Assembly (NCBI RefSeq): GCF_027925305.1
Contig: NZ_BSDR01000001.1
Location: 62,001 to 126,000 of the forward strand
Source: Desulforhabdus amnigena
GTDB taxonomy: Bacteria; Desulfobacterota; Syntrophobacteria; Syntrophobacterales; Syntrophobacteraceae
Length of the DNA stretch: 64,000 nt
Direction of reading: 5' to 3'
Both the position numbers and the translations under genes were made by a program. Within the stretch, counting starts at the first letter, position 1, and each line of letters starts with the position of its first letter. A model generated the notes under the pieces. It was given only the letters and a program-made list of their open reading frames with translations, was not told the DNA's origin and made no database searches. Below are positions 17,498 to 26,986 of this stretch, piece after piece.

Positions 17498-19273
17498 TCA
17501 CCTCCCGTGCCCTGCCGCCACTCCAGGCGGAGAAACCAAAGCGGCGGGAGACTCCATCTGCGAAAACTGAAGCTCATAAAGCCTGCGGTATTCACCATTT
17601 TCCCTCAGCAGGTCCTCATGGCGGCCTTTTTCGAGAATGCGCCCGTTTGCAAGAGCTACGATAAGGTCCGCATTCTTGATGGTGGAGAGGCGGTGGGCAA
17701 TGACCAGCGTTGTCCGTCCTTCCATGAGGTTTTCCAAGGCCTTTTGCACTTCCAGTTCCGACTCACTGTCCAACGACGAGGTAGCCTCGTCCAGGATGAG
17801 TATGGGGGCATTCTTGAGCAGCGCCCGCGCGATGCAGATCCTTTGCCGTTCCCCCCCCGAGAGCAACATTCCCTGTTCTCCAATGAGGGTATCGAATCCC
17901 TTGGGCATCTTCATGATGAAATCGTAAGCATTGGCAGCCCTGGCCGCCGCCATGATTTCTGTTTCGCTCTTCTCGATGCTCCCATAGGCGATGTTGTTGC
18001 GTACCGTGTCGTTGAAGAGAATCGACTGCTGGGTCACGATACCGATCTGTGACCTCAAGGATGCGATCGTCACATCCCGAATGTCGATCCCATCGATGAG
18101 CACAGCCCCCCGGGTAACCTCGTAGAAGCGGGGAATGAGATTGACCAGAGTGGTCTTCCCGGAACCGCTCACTCCTACAAGGGCTACGATCTTTCCCGCC
18201 GGCACCTCTAGGTTGATATCCGTCAGAACGGGTTCATCCCCGTATCGAAAATGAACCCCTTTCAATGCGATTCCCCGTTTGATGGGAGGCAGGACAACCG
18301 CCCCCGGCTTGTCCTGGATATCGGGCTGCGTGTCCAGGATATCGAAAACGCGGTATCCCGCAGCCACTCCCTGCTGCAGCGTGTTGTTCGTGTTGCTCAA
18401 ACGTTTTACGGGTTCATAGAGCATGAGAAGTGCGGCCATGAACGAAAAAAAATTGCCCGGCGTCGATACACCCATGATGACATTGTATCCGCCGTACCAG
18501 ATGATGAAGACGATGCCAAGTCCCCCCAGGAATTCCATGACGGGGGAAGAGAGTGCCCTTACGGCGACAGACTTCATCGTATAATCCATGAATTTTAGGT
18601 TCTCTCCGGCAAAACGCGCCTTCTCATACTCTTCCATGCCGAAGGCCTTCACGATCCGAGCACCGCTGAACGTTTCATGAAGAATGACGGAGAGGTCTCC
18701 AATGGATTGTTGGCTCTTGGTGCTGATGCGCCGCAGCATTTTCCCAAATTTCACAATAGGGTAAAAAGCGAGAGGCAAAATAAGGACGGCCATGGAGGCC
18801 AGTTTCCAGTCCCGGTAAAAGACGACGGCGAGGAGTCCCACGATGCTGAAGGAATCTTTGAGCAATCCTGTAATGGCATCGGATACGGCTCCCTGAATCT
18901 GCGTCACGTCATTGGTGATGCGTGACATGAGGACTCCCGTGGGAGTTTTATCGAAAAAGGAAAGGGAGAGTGACTGGATGTGGTCGTAAAGCTGCTGGCG
19001 CAGGCGCGCAATGATGCGTTGGCCCACATGGTTCATGAGATAGGAGTTGCCCCACGCGCAAACCCCCTTGAGGATGAACATCAGCAATACGACAAGAGAG
19101 AGGATCTTCAGCATGTCCATCCGTTTGTTCATGAAAATATCGTCGAGCACCGGCTTGATCAGGTAGGCGGAAGCGGCTGTGGATGCAGCGGTTCCCGTCA
19201 TGCAGATCATGGCAATTGACAGTCTGCGCCAGTGCGGCTTGACATACTGAAACATGCGTTTGTAAATTTTCAT
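17498..19273 (-). CDS. msbA: lipid A export ABC transporter ATP-binding/permease protein
   Basis: 591-residue half transporter that flips lipid A-core to the periplasmic leaflet. Six membrane helices in the first 310 residues are followed by an ATPase domain with Walker A GVSGSGKTTLVNLIP, signature LLSGGERQRICIARAL and Walker B PILILDEATSSLDSESE. GAGGACTC precedes the ATG. Placement between waaF and an LpxL-like gene supports MsbA over a drug exporter. The C-terminus extends about 20 residues past the usual end. Confidence 0.9.
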   Translation of the reverse strand: MKIYKRMFQYVKPHWRRLSIAMICMTGTAASTAASAYLIKPVLDDIFMNKRMDMLKILSLVVLLMFILKGVCAWGNSYLMNHVGQRIIARLRQQLYDHIQSLSLSFFDKTPTGVLMSRITNDVTQIQGAVSDAITGLLKDSFSIVGLLAVVFYRDWKLASMAVLILPLAFYPIVKFGKMLRRISTKSQQSIGDLSVILHETFSGARIVKAFGMEEYEKARFAGENLKFMDYTMKSVAVRALSSPVMEFLGGLGIVFIIWYGGYNVIMGVSTPGNFFSFMAALLMLYEPVKRLSNTNNTLQQGVAAGYRVFDILDTQPDIQDKPGAVVLPPIKRGIALKGVHFRYGDEPVLTDINLEVPAGKIVALVGVSGSGKTTLVNLIPRFYEVTRGAVLIDGIDIRDVTIASLRSQIGIVTQQSILFNDTVRNNIAYGSIEKSETEIMAAARAANAYDFIMKMPKGFDTLIGEQGMLLSGGERQRICIARALLKNAPILILDEATSSLDSESELEVQKALENLMEGRTTLVIAHRLSTIKNADLIVALANGRILEKGRHEDLLRENGEYRRLYELQFSQMESPAALVSPPGVAAGHGR

Positions 19274-19351
19274 GAGTCCTCACTGCTCTTTTCATGTGCG
19301 GATAACGAATCCATCGGCTCGAAGTGGTTTTTACCGTGTGCTGCATAAATG

Positions 19352-20413
19352 TCAAGATATTGTTCCATTTTCAGATTTGGAGGTATGCAGCAAGCTTCGA
19401 ACCGCCTCCAGCACGTCCCCCACCTCTATGGAGTCCATGCATCGGTGATCCGTCGGGCACTCTCTTTTCAAGCAGGGAGCGCATTCCACGGGCTTTCGAA
19501 CCACGCGGGAATTGACGGAAAAGGGGGAGGTGGTTGTGGAATCGGTCGGTCCGAAGAGGGCTACAATGGGTACGGAAAACGCTGCGGCCACGTGCATGGG
19601 GCCGGAATCGTTCGTTACCATGAGTGCACACCGGGAGAGGAGCGCCATCATCTCACGCACCGAGGTCTTTCCGATGAGGTTGAGGGGCTGTGTATGCATG
19701 GCCGATTCGATGTCTTGCCCGAGTTCTCTTTCCGCGGGTCCCCCTGTGAGCAGTATGCGCGCATTGAATTCCTTTGCCACAATGTCCCCCACTGCAGCAA
19801 ACCGTTCCGGAATCCATCTCTTGGCGGAACCATAGGCTGCGCCGGGGTTGATGGCGATCCATCGTCCATCGCCCAGCTTTTCGCGTGCCCACCGTTTTTC
19901 CCCTTCTGATGAAATCAATTTGAGCTTTCCATCTCCTCCCGAAATGCCCAGCCGGTTCAGCATCCAGACATAATAGGCCGTATGGTGCCGGGCGCACCCG
20001 GTTTGCCTCACGGGAATGCCGTGAGTGAGTAGAAAACCACGCCCGTCCGTTCGGTATCCAGCGCGTTGGGGTATGCCGGAGAGAAAGGCGAGGATTGCCG
20101 CTTCAATGGCATTTTGGAAGAGAATTGCCAGATCGAAATGTTCTCTTCTAAGTTCCGAGGCAAGTTGCAGGAAACCCTTCGCTCCGTGGTGGATTCCCTT
20201 TTTGTCGTAGATCACCACCCGGTCGCAATAGGGATGAGGGGAAAAAAGTTCGGAAACGATGGGGTTGGCTAAAACAACCAGTTCAGATCGGGGAAAAGCC
20301 GCCCGGACGGCTCCCATGGCAGGAGTCGTCATGACGGCATCCCCGATCCAATTGGTGGACCGAATCAAAATTTTGCGAATACGTTGCCTGTCTAGGGCTG
20401 AACCAGAACCCAT
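19352..20413 (-). CDS. waaF: lipopolysaccharide heptosyltransferase II
   Basis: GT9 enzyme adding the second heptose of the inner core. The 353-residue product shows ILIRSTNWIGDAVMTTPAMG (the NWIGD signature of WaaF), FDLAILFQNAIEAAILAFL, and LMVTNDSGPMHVAAAFSVPI with FGPTDSTTTSPF. It starts inside the end of the upstream binding-protein gene (22-bp overlap), with AAAGGG before the ATG, so these dissimilar genes are co-transcribed. It leads the LPS core part of the minus-strand operon. Confidence 0.92.
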   Translation of the reverse strand: MGSGSALDRQRIRKILIRSTNWIGDAVMTTPAMGAVRAAFPRSELVVLANPIVSELFSPHPYCDRVVIYDKKGIHHGAKGFLQLASELRREHFDLAILFQNAIEAAILAFLSGIPQRAGYRTDGRGFLLTHGIPVRQTGCARHHTAYYVWMLNRLGISGGDGKLKLISSEGEKRWAREKLGDGRWIAINPGAAYGSAKRWIPERFAAVGDIVAKEFNARILLTGGPAERELGQDIESAMHTQPLNLIGKTSVREMMALLSRCALMVTNDSGPMHVAAAFSVPIVALFGPTDSTTTSPFSVNSRVVRKPVECAPCLKRECPTDHRCMDSIEVGDVLEAVRSLLHTSKSENGTIS

Positions 20414-21585
20414 TTGCCCTTTTCAACCTTGACGATGACCATAGAGTCCGTTCCAAGACCGTTATGGTCTTCCGGAGTCAAGTTATAAATACCACTGATG
20501 CCGATGTATCCACGAGTCTGCTCGATGGCGGTCCGGAGTGCTTCCGGATCGGTTCCCACCTGGCGCATGGCGTTCGCAAGAAGGTAGATGGCATCCCACG
20601 CATATCCCGAATGAGTATTGATGGGGTACTGCTGATCGTAGTGATAGGTATCCTTGTAAAGGCTGATGAATTCTTCGATAACAGCTTTCTGAGGATCGGT
20701 GTCGGGGAGTTGATCCACGACCATCAGCTTGGTGGAAGGCATGATACTGCCTTCGGACGCATCGCCGGCCAGTTCTATGTATTTGGGATCCGGCTGTCCG
20801 TGACATTGCAGGAGCGGTATAGTGAGGGCAAGCTGCTTGACATTCTTGGCAACCCGGGCGCCTGCAGGCCCTATGGTCCAGCAGACGAGACCTTGTGCTC
20901 CGCTGGCTCTGATTTTGACAAGTTGCGGGGTCATGTCCGTATCCGCTACGGCAAAGGCTTCTTCAGCCACGATTTCCAGCCCGTATTCCGGCGCCAGCTG
21001 CTTCAAAACATTCAAACCATCCTTTCCGAAGCCGTCCGTAGCCGTCAGGAGTGCAATCTTAGTCAATTTCCGAGACTGGAGGTAGTCGTAAACTTTCTTG
21101 ACGGCGACCGTGGTGCGCTGTGGGGTCTTGAAGGTCCAGCGGAAGGGGCCGAACTTGCCGCCCGCAATGACGGGATCTCCTCCAATGGTCATGATGATGG
21201 GGATATGAGCTGTATCTTCAATATAGGATTTGACTGCCATGCCTTCATCAGTTCGGGTCGGGCCGATGAGAGCAACGACCTTTTCTTTTTCAACCAGACG
21301 CTTGGCCTCCATGAGGGCCTTTGTCGGATCACTTTCCGTGTCGCCAACCACCAGTTCCAGAGGGCGCTTGTTGATTCCGCCTCCCTTGTTGATTTTGTCC
21401 ACAACCATTTGTGCTACGAGTTTGGTCGGAGTCCCGATGGTGGCAGCGGGACCGGATAAAGCAAAAAAAGCGCCGATCTTGATGGGTTCCTGTGCCGACG
21501 ATGAACCGGCCAGACACCAGGAAAAGATCATCACCAACCCCATGAGACCGCCGCACCGGGCACGGGCAAAAAGCCTGTTCTTCAT
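20392..21585 (-). CDS. branched-chain amino acid-type ABC transporter substrate-binding protein
   Basis: Periplasmic binding protein of the LivK type I fold, 397 residues. It has a signal peptide with positive start (MKNRLFARARCGG), hydrophobic core, and a probable Ala-X-Ala-like cut before QEPIKIGAFFALSGPAA. Conserved parts include ESDPTKALMEAKRLVEKEKV and NTHSGYAWDAIYLLANAM. The start at 21585 has AGGAGAAAATTC before it. No permease or ATPase is adjacent, but a LivHMGF set without a binding protein lies at 36-39.6 kb. It sits just after a phenylacetate-CoA ligase gene, suggesting an aromatic or branched acid ligand (inference). Confidence 0.88.
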   Translation of the reverse strand: MKNRLFARARCGGLMGLVMIFSWCLAGSSSAQEPIKIGAFFALSGPAATIGTPTKLVAQMVVDKINKGGGINKRPLELVVGDTESDPTKALMEAKRLVEKEKVVALIGPTRTDEGMAVKSYIEDTAHIPIIMTIGGDPVIAGGKFGPFRWTFKTPQRTTVAVKKVYDYLQSRKLTKIALLTATDGFGKDGLNVLKQLAPEYGLEIVAEEAFAVADTDMTPQLVKIRASGAQGLVCWTIGPAGARVAKNVKQLALTIPLLQCHGQPDPKYIELAGDASEGSIMPSTKLMVVDQLPDTDPQKAVIEEFISLYKDTYHYDQQYPINTHSGYAWDAIYLLANAMRQVGTDPEALRTAIEQTRGYIGISGIYNLTPEDHNGLGTDSMVIVKVEKGKWVLVQP

Positions 21586-21761
21586 GAATTTTCTCCTCGT
21601 TTCCCCCAAAGTTTAAGCTTCGAACCTCTTCAGGCACCCGGCTTTTCGTGTCCTTTTCTGCCCGGTGTTCGAGGTTCCCCCTCTGTTCCGAGATCCCTTC
21701 TCATACTTGCCTGACGCGAGTTTTCACCCCATTACCGGGCGAAAACTTCTGCCACGATGCA

Positions 21762-23060
21762 TCAACTCTCCATGGAGCGATGATCGAAAACGCGTTTGCT
21801 TTTGCGTTCCGTGCGGGGCAGTGTCCCGTAGTCCAGCACTTCCACCCGGGTACGCACCAGGATCTGTTCGCGAATTTCCGAGATGATGGCATCCGCAAGC
21901 TGTTTGTCGACATCGGGAGAATCATCGTACAATCGTTCCACCTTGAGAAGCATCACATCCCGGCCGTCTTCCCGCCGGTTGAGATGAACCTGATATTCGC
22001 TCCCCAGGCCTGGAATCTGTGAGAGCACATGGTCGATCTGACCGGGATAGATGTTCACAGCGCGGAAAATGAACATGTCATCCGATCTGCCCATGAGATG
22101 ATCGTGGCGGGGCAGGGGATTGCCGCACGAACAGGGTTCCGGGATGAGTCGTGTGAGGTCGCGTGTGCGGTACCGAATGAGGGGCGCGGCTTCCTTGCGC
22201 AAGCTCGTTACCACCATTTCTCCGATTTCTCCCGGTCGAACCGGTTCAAGGGTTTCAGGGTCGAGAATTTCCAGGATATAATAATCCGCCCAGTAATGAA
22301 CTCCTTCGTGCGCGATACACTCGAGCCCCATTCCCGGCCCATAGAGTTCCGTCAACCCGGTGATGTCGAACAAATGCTCGGCACCTGTGATTTCCTGGAT
22401 TCGCTGGCGCATTTTCCTGCTGTGACGTTCAGCCCCGAAAATGAACTTCTTGAGTGCAATACGGTCTTTGAGCCCCCGCCGTTCGATTTCTTCCGCGATG
22501 AGCAGCGCCATGGATGCGGTGGCACAAAAGACATTGCTCTGCATGTCTTCCAGAAGCTGGCAGTGAATTTCCGTGTTGGCGGGTCCAACTGGCACTGCCA
22601 GGGCGCCGAATCGCTCGCAGCCCAACTGAAAGCCCACGCCTGCGGTCCAGAGTCCATAGCCCACTGCGATTTGCACCCTGTCCGTCTGAGAGATCTGCGC
22701 CATTTCGTAGCATCGCGCAAACATTGTGGCCCAGTCGTCGATATCCTTTTGAGTGTAACAGAGAACTTTGCGCTTTCCTGTGGTTCCTGAAGATGCATGA
22801 ATACGGACAATTTTTTCGAAGGGAACGGATTTCAGAGGAAAGGGGTAGTCCGATTGCAGGTCATGGGCGGTCACGAAAGGGAGGCGGCGCAGATCATCCA
22901 ATGTGCGTATTTGGTCAGGCGAAACGCCTACTTCGTCCAGTCTTTTGCGGTAGAAGGGCGAGTTATTGTATGCGTGAGCGACAGTCCATTTCAATCCTTG
23001 AAGCTGAAGGGCTTCCAAATCCTCTCCGGAGGTACGAGCCGGCATGAAAGAAATACTCAT
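21762..23060 (-). CDS. phenylacetate--CoA ligase family protein (PaaK-like)
   Basis: Adenylate-forming enzyme of about 432 residues expected to make an arylacetyl-CoA from the acid, ATP and CoA. It has VRIHASSGTTGKRKVLCYTQ (P-loop), FGAERHSRKMRQRIQEI, ITGLTELYGPGMGLEC, and LIRYRTRDLTRL, matching PaaK. The ATG at 23060 has AAGGAGATTTGTTA before it. It lies about 180 bases upstream of the substrate-binding protein on the same strand. A second PaaK-like gene is at 34.6 kb. The substrate could be phenylacetate, indoleacetate or a related acid. Confidence 0.88.
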   Translation of the reverse strand: MSISFMPARTSGEDLEALQLQGLKWTVAHAYNNSPFYRKRLDEVGVSPDQIRTLDDLRRLPFVTAHDLQSDYPFPLKSVPFEKIVRIHASSGTTGKRKVLCYTQKDIDDWATMFARCYEMAQISQTDRVQIAVGYGLWTAGVGFQLGCERFGALAVPVGPANTEIHCQLLEDMQSNVFCATASMALLIAEEIERRGLKDRIALKKFIFGAERHSRKMRQRIQEITGAEHLFDITGLTELYGPGMGLECIAHEGVHYWADYYILEILDPETLEPVRPGEIGEMVVTSLRKEAAPLIRYRTRDLTRLIPEPCSCGNPLPRHDHLMGRSDDMFIFRAVNIYPGQIDHVLSQIPGLGSEYQVHLNRREDGRDVMLLKVERLYDDSPDVDKQLADAIISEIREQILVRTRVEVLDYGTLPRTERKSKRVFDHRSMES

Positions 23061-23120
23061 TAACAAATCTCCTTGTCTCTAACAACTCATGGCACTTCGG
23101 ATGACTTTCAGCTTGGTAGT

Positions 23121-23256
23121 AGTTCACCGCAGAGGCGCAAAAGGCACAAAGAAACAGGTCTTGGAGGCAGGAACGAAACGTTTTTGTATCGAAGCCTCTC
23201 TTGAGAACACAACCCCGGAATCGTTCTCTGCGCACACTGTGCCTTTGTGGTGAACG
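23121..23256. repeat. degenerate interspersed repeat (TTCACC...GGTGAA ends)
   Basis: It opens with TTCACCGCAGAGGCGCAAAA and closes with GTGCCTTTGTGGTGAACG, so the ends are imperfect inverted repeats of each other. It is related in sequence to the copies at 59111-59246 and 63517-63660. Such elements with 'accgcagagg' ends are common between genes in deltaproteobacterial genomes (general knowledge). Confidence 0.5.
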
Positions 23257-23616
23257 CTGTTCGGCTTGAGCTTGAAAAATGCCACTATTCTGAGAAGAAA
23301 TTTCAATATGGCACATGTGTGAGAAGTGCCTTCGCCATGTTCCACCTCTCCATATCACAAAAGAACACAAATTTTGACAAAAACTGCAAAATAAAACCTG
23401 GTGAAATGGCAGGGTCTATCGAATGGCGAAAAAAATGGAATTGAGGGGGTGTCGGAAGTGACAATACCCTGAGAGAGCCATCAAAAACGAGAATCGTCGT
23501 CTTCTCGAGATTCATTTTGACAAATGGTCTTACGAAAGATTATGAATCAGAGTCTTTGCAGAATGCTATGGCTTTTGTTTCTCGATAGACATCCATTGGA
23601 TAAGGTGGCCCAAAAA

Positions 23617-23697
23617 GCAGGTTGAGTTGAGGGTAGCGAAATCCAAAAGGAGTTTTTGTTGGCTTTCTTGGCAAAAAACGTGCTCAATCCAACCTGC
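23617..23697. repeat. short inverted-repeat element, about 81 bp
   Basis: The left end GCAGGTTGAGTTGAG and the reverse complement of the right end (GCAGGTTGGATTGAG) match at 13 of 15 positions, and internal stretches (AAATCCAAAAGGAG / TTGTTGGCTTTCTT) are loosely complementary. It resembles a small non-autonomous palindromic repeat. Confidence 0.55.
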
Positions 23698-23734
23698 AAA
23701 ACTAAAACAATGAATAAAATCTGGCCTGTTTGAT

Positions 23735-24469
23735 ATGTACACTATGATAGAAGTTTCAGTTATTATCCCCATTCGGAATGAAGCAGAAAATATCGATGCG
23801 TTGGCCAAAGAGTTGACGTCGGTCTTCATGCGGACTCCATGGACATGGGAATGCCTTTGGGTTGACGATGGCTCTACAGATGCCAGTCTTTCCATTTTGC
23901 AGGAAATTTGCCGAAACGATTCTCGCCACCGCTATCTATCCTTCCAAAGAAATGCGGGGCAATCCGCGGCGTTATGGGCCGGATTCCGTGAGGCTCGCGG
24001 GGAAATCTTTGCGACCATTGACGGAGATGGTCAAAACGATCCCGCCGATCTTCCCATACTCATCCAAATGGTCGCTTCGGGGGAAACCGATATGGCCAAC
24101 GGATATCGTGCGAAAAGGCAGGATACCCTCATGCGAAGGCTGTCATCCAGGATAGCCAATGGATTCAGAAACCTGATGACCGGCAAGACCGTAAGAGATG
24201 TGGGGTGTTCCACGCGAGCCTTCCAGCGGGATTGTGTGGAGTATCTTCCAAGATTTGCCGGAATGCACCGTTTCCTTCCAACGCTTGTGGCAATGCAGGG
24301 TGGACGCCTGGCCGAGGCCCCCGTCAACCACAGGCCCCGGCTGCACGGGCAGAGCAAGTATGGTCTGCGCAATCGCCTTTGGGTGGGGCTGGCGGACACT
24401 TTCGGAGTCTTATGGCTGCGCAAGAGGGCTTTCAGTTACGAGGTCGCCTACCGCAGTGAAACCGATTGA
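23735..24469 (+). CDS. family 2 glycosyltransferase, dolichol-phosphate mannosyltransferase/ArnC-like
   Basis: 244-residue GT2 protein: VSVIIPIRNEAENIDALAKE, LWVDDGSTDASLSIL, FATIDGDGQNDPADLPILIQ (DXD and the conserved QNDP), and VGCSTRAFQRDCVEYLP. These are features of DPM1/ArnC/GtrB enzymes that load a sugar onto a polyprenyl phosphate. It has no C-terminal membrane helices, unlike GtrB and ArnC. A convergent ArnT-like transferase begins 6 bp beyond its stop on the other strand, so the pair may make and then use a lipid-linked sugar donor (inference). Confidence 0.85.
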   Translation: MYTMIEVSVIIPIRNEAENIDALAKELTSVFMRTPWTWECLWVDDGSTDASLSILQEICRNDSRHRYLSFQRNAGQSAALWAGFREARGEIFATIDGDGQNDPADLPILIQMVASGETDMANGYRAKRQDTLMRRLSSRIANGFRNLMTGKTVRDVGCSTRAFQRDCVEYLPRFAGMHRFLPTLVAMQGGRLAEAPVNHRPRLHGQSKYGLRNRLWVGLADTFGVLWLRKRAFSYEVAYRSETD

Positions 24470-24475
24470 AAGGGA

Positions 24476-26143
24476 TCAGGAAACGGGTTCTGGCTGGATG
24501 TCGTAAATCTTTAAGGTGATCATACGTCCCTTTGAATAATGAAATCCCTTCAGCGTTCGAATCAAATGCAAAGAGAGCCCCAGTTCCTGAGCTTTTTGGA
24601 GGAATGCCTGTTCCTCTTTGTTGGATACGATGGCTATGGCGCCCGGCTGCAGGTGAAGGGTTTCAGCTGCCTTTTCCGGTGAAATCAAACCCGTTTCCGT
24701 CCCCATCAAAAAAACCAGGCTGGGTTCATGATAGCCTGCGGCGACGATGGTTCGCTTCAACCCGCCCGGGCTTGCGGTGTGCTCTGAAATCGTCTGAGCG
24801 ACGCTTCGGCTCAGCCAGAAAGAGTTGACTCCGGGGAGAATCATCTGAAAAGTGGGAGCAAAGATGAGAACCGCTCCCACGATTGCGGATGCCAGGGCGT
24901 TGCTCAGCTTAAGGCGTCGAATGTACCACACCGTGCTTCCGATCGTGAGGGTGGCTGCGGCCATGGGCCAGAGGGCCAGCGGATCGAACCTGCCGTCCAG
25001 GAACCAGGGGAGGGAGGGGATTCCCGCCAATGCGACAATTCCTGCGAGAGAACCCACTGCAGCGGCGCCCCATCGCGGCCAGAATCGAGGCCACTGGAAA
25101 TTTTCTTTCTGAATGGCATAAACGGTTCGTGCCGTCAATAACGCCAGGGCGGGGTAGGTGGGCATGATGTAATGCGGGAGTTTGGTGGGCACCAGCTCGA
25201 AAAGGATCCAGGCCGGGAGGATCCAGGCGATGCAGAACCGTTCCGGAGCACAGGTCCGCCTTTCCCATGCATCCCTCAGGGTCAAACCGATGCACATGGA
25301 AGCCGGCCAGAAAGTCACGGGCAGGAGCAAAAGGTAATAACCGGGTTTGAAGCCGTGAGATTCTTGGCCGGAAACCAATTTTGGCAGTAAGTCGTTCTGG
25401 ATGGCATCGGTGAAGAAAGTGCCTCCCGTGGCCTTTGTAATGGCGATGCCCCAGGGGAGGACCATAAATGCCACCAGTAAAATCCCGGGCAGCGGGCGAA
25501 GTTCTTTGAGCCATGCCGCTTTTCGGTCTATCAGAACGAGAGTGAGGATGGTCAGGGTAGCGATCAAGGGAACGATGGGGCCCTTGATCAGGATGCCGAT
25601 ACCCTGGGCGACCCAGAAGGTAGCGGCAAGGCCCAGCCCGTGCTTACTTTTTGGATTTTGCAGGTAAAGCGACGACAAAGCACCTTGGGAGGCAACGACG
25701 GCAGCGAGCAAAGCCGCATCGGTGGTGGCCTGATGTGCTTCAAAGATGAGGAGAAGGGAAGCCGACAACAGAGCTGCACCCAGAAAAGCTTCACGGGAAC
25801 CGATGAGTCTCTTTCCGAAGGCAAAAGTGAGTAAAACTGCCAATGTCGCCCCTATAAAGGACGGGATACGATACGGCCAGATGTGCCCGCTCGCTGAAGC
25901 ACCAAGCGCTTTCACCATCGCCGCCTGAAACCAGTAGATACCGATGGGCTTCTTGTTGCGCGGCTCTTCTTGAAAGCGGATGCGGACATAGTCTCCGCTT
26001 GCGATCATTTGCCGCGTAGCTTGGACAAACCGGGCTTCATCGCGATCTATAGGAGGAAGGGTCGTCAAGCCGGGAATGTAAAGGGCGGTGCACAATAAAA
26101 TGAGCAATGCATAAGCCCTTACTCCATCAAAATGAATTTGCAC
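24476..26143 (-). CDS. ArnT-like glycosyltransferase (PMT/GT83 family)
   Basis: Polytopic inner-membrane glycosyltransferase of about 555 residues that uses a polyprenyl-phosphate sugar to modify a periplasmic acceptor such as lipid A. The first periplasmic loop has LPPIDRDEARFVQATRQMI, with the DEAR motif of the catalytic Asp/Glu, then RNKKPIGIYWFQAAMVKALG. About ten hydrophobic helices follow. The GTG at 26143 is chosen because GGAGGAGAAGA lies directly before it; the frame is open 37 codons further upstream. Acceptor and sugar are unknown. Confidence 0.85.
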   Translation of the reverse strand: MQIHFDGVRAYALLILLCTALYIPGLTTLPPIDRDEARFVQATRQMIASGDYVRIRFQEEPRNKKPIGIYWFQAAMVKALGASASGHIWPYRIPSFIGATLAVLLTFAFGKRLIGSREAFLGAALLSASLLLIFEAHQATTDAALLAAVVASQGALSSLYLQNPKSKHGLGLAATFWVAQGIGILIKGPIVPLIATLTILTLVLIDRKAAWLKELRPLPGILLVAFMVLPWGIAITKATGGTFFTDAIQNDLLPKLVSGQESHGFKPGYYLLLLPVTFWPASMCIGLTLRDAWERRTCAPERFCIAWILPAWILFELVPTKLPHYIMPTYPALALLTARTVYAIQKENFQWPRFWPRWGAAAVGSLAGIVALAGIPSLPWFLDGRFDPLALWPMAAATLTIGSTVWYIRRLKLSNALASAIVGAVLIFAPTFQMILPGVNSFWLSRSVAQTISEHTASPGGLKRTIVAAGYHEPSLVFLMGTETGLISPEKAAETLHLQPGAIAIVSNKEEQAFLQKAQELGLSLHLIRTLKGFHYSKGRMITLKIYDIQPEPVS

Positions 26144-26323
26144 TCTTCTCCTCCCGAAAGACTCTGGATTCCATTTTTTCGTGGCGAATGCCCGCAAGAA
26201 TTTTACTGTGCAATCGCAGCCAGGGAGAATATGAAAGACAGCTCCAAATGGCAAGAGGGTTTGACGGCAATGCGAAGGGCAACGATTTTTATTTTCTCAT
26301 GAAAGGGGTTGATACAGTATCTC

Positions 26324-26986
26324 ATGGATCTCTTTAAAGATCATAAGTATTCAAAAAATATTTTGTTTTCACTAGGTTTGGTCATTTTGTTCTGTGTTTT
26401 TTCATATTATTTCATAGATAAGCCTGTAGCGATTTATTTTAAATCCTCTAACTATAATGTGTTTGGACTTTTTGATTTTATTACGAAGTTTGGCGTTTCT
26501 ACCTGGTATCTGGTTATTTCCTTCTGTGCATTCCTGTTTTATAGGTATGTGATAAATAACAAGATCTATTCCAATCAGGCTTTATTTGTCTTTTTGTCCA
26601 TTGCCGTTTCCGGACTGCTTGCCGATTTAATCAAATTGGTTTTTGGGCGCTATCGACCCAACATGTTTTTTGATAAGGGTTTGTATGACTTTACTTTTTT
26701 CAAAGCCAAATATGCTTTCAATTCATTTCCATCCGGTCATGCAAATACAATCACAGCCTTAACCTTGGCATTGTATTTTTTATATCCAACATACAGAAAT
26801 ATCTACATAATCGTAGCGATTTCCGTCATTTTGAGCAGGCTGGTCCTCTGCTCACATTTTGTCAGTGATGTGGTGTTTGGAGCCTATCTGGCAATTCTCA
26901 CAACCCTGTATCTCAGGAACTATTTTGACGAAAAAGGAATACCGCTCCTATCCGAACGAATAGGGAAAATGGAGAATACGGCATGA
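26324..26986 (+). CDS. PAP2-family phosphatase (lipid phosphatase)
   Basis: Membrane phosphatase of about 220 residues with five or six helices and the three PAP2 motifs: KLVFGRYRPN, FPSGHANT and SRLVLCSHFVSDVVFGA (K-RP, PSGH, SR-H-D). Members dephosphorylate undecaprenyl diphosphate, lipid A or other phospholipids at the periplasmic face. Next to ArnT-like transferases, a lipid A phosphatase role like LpxE/LpxF is an attractive inference. The gene is A+T-rich relative to its neighbours. ATG at 26324 or TTG at 26309 could be the start. It overlaps the next gene by 4 bp. Confidence 0.87.
   Translation: MDLFKDHKYSKNILFSLGLVILFCVFSYYFIDKPVAIYFKSSNYNVFGLFDFITKFGVSTWYLVISFCAFLFYRYVINNKIYSNQALFVFLSIAVSGLLADLIKLVFGRYRPNMFFDKGLYDFTFFKAKYAFNSFPSGHANTITALTLALYFLYPTYRNIYIIVAISVILSRLVLCSHFVSDVVFGAYLAILTTLYLRNYFDEKGIPLLSERIGKMENTA

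Larger units (their letters stand above)
23061..23734. other. intergenic region rich in repeat fragments
   Basis: About 670 bases between divergent genes. It contains a degenerate repeat at 23121-23256 and a short inverted-repeat element at 23617-23697 (both listed). The stretch between them is A+T-rich and holds no frame I believe. Promoters for both flanking genes should lie here but are not obvious. Confidence 0.5.

Noticed and set aside
20464-21459. Long plus-strand frame over the substrate-binding protein gene
   Set aside because: The minus-strand product has a signal peptide and a LivK-like fold; the other strand is a shadow.
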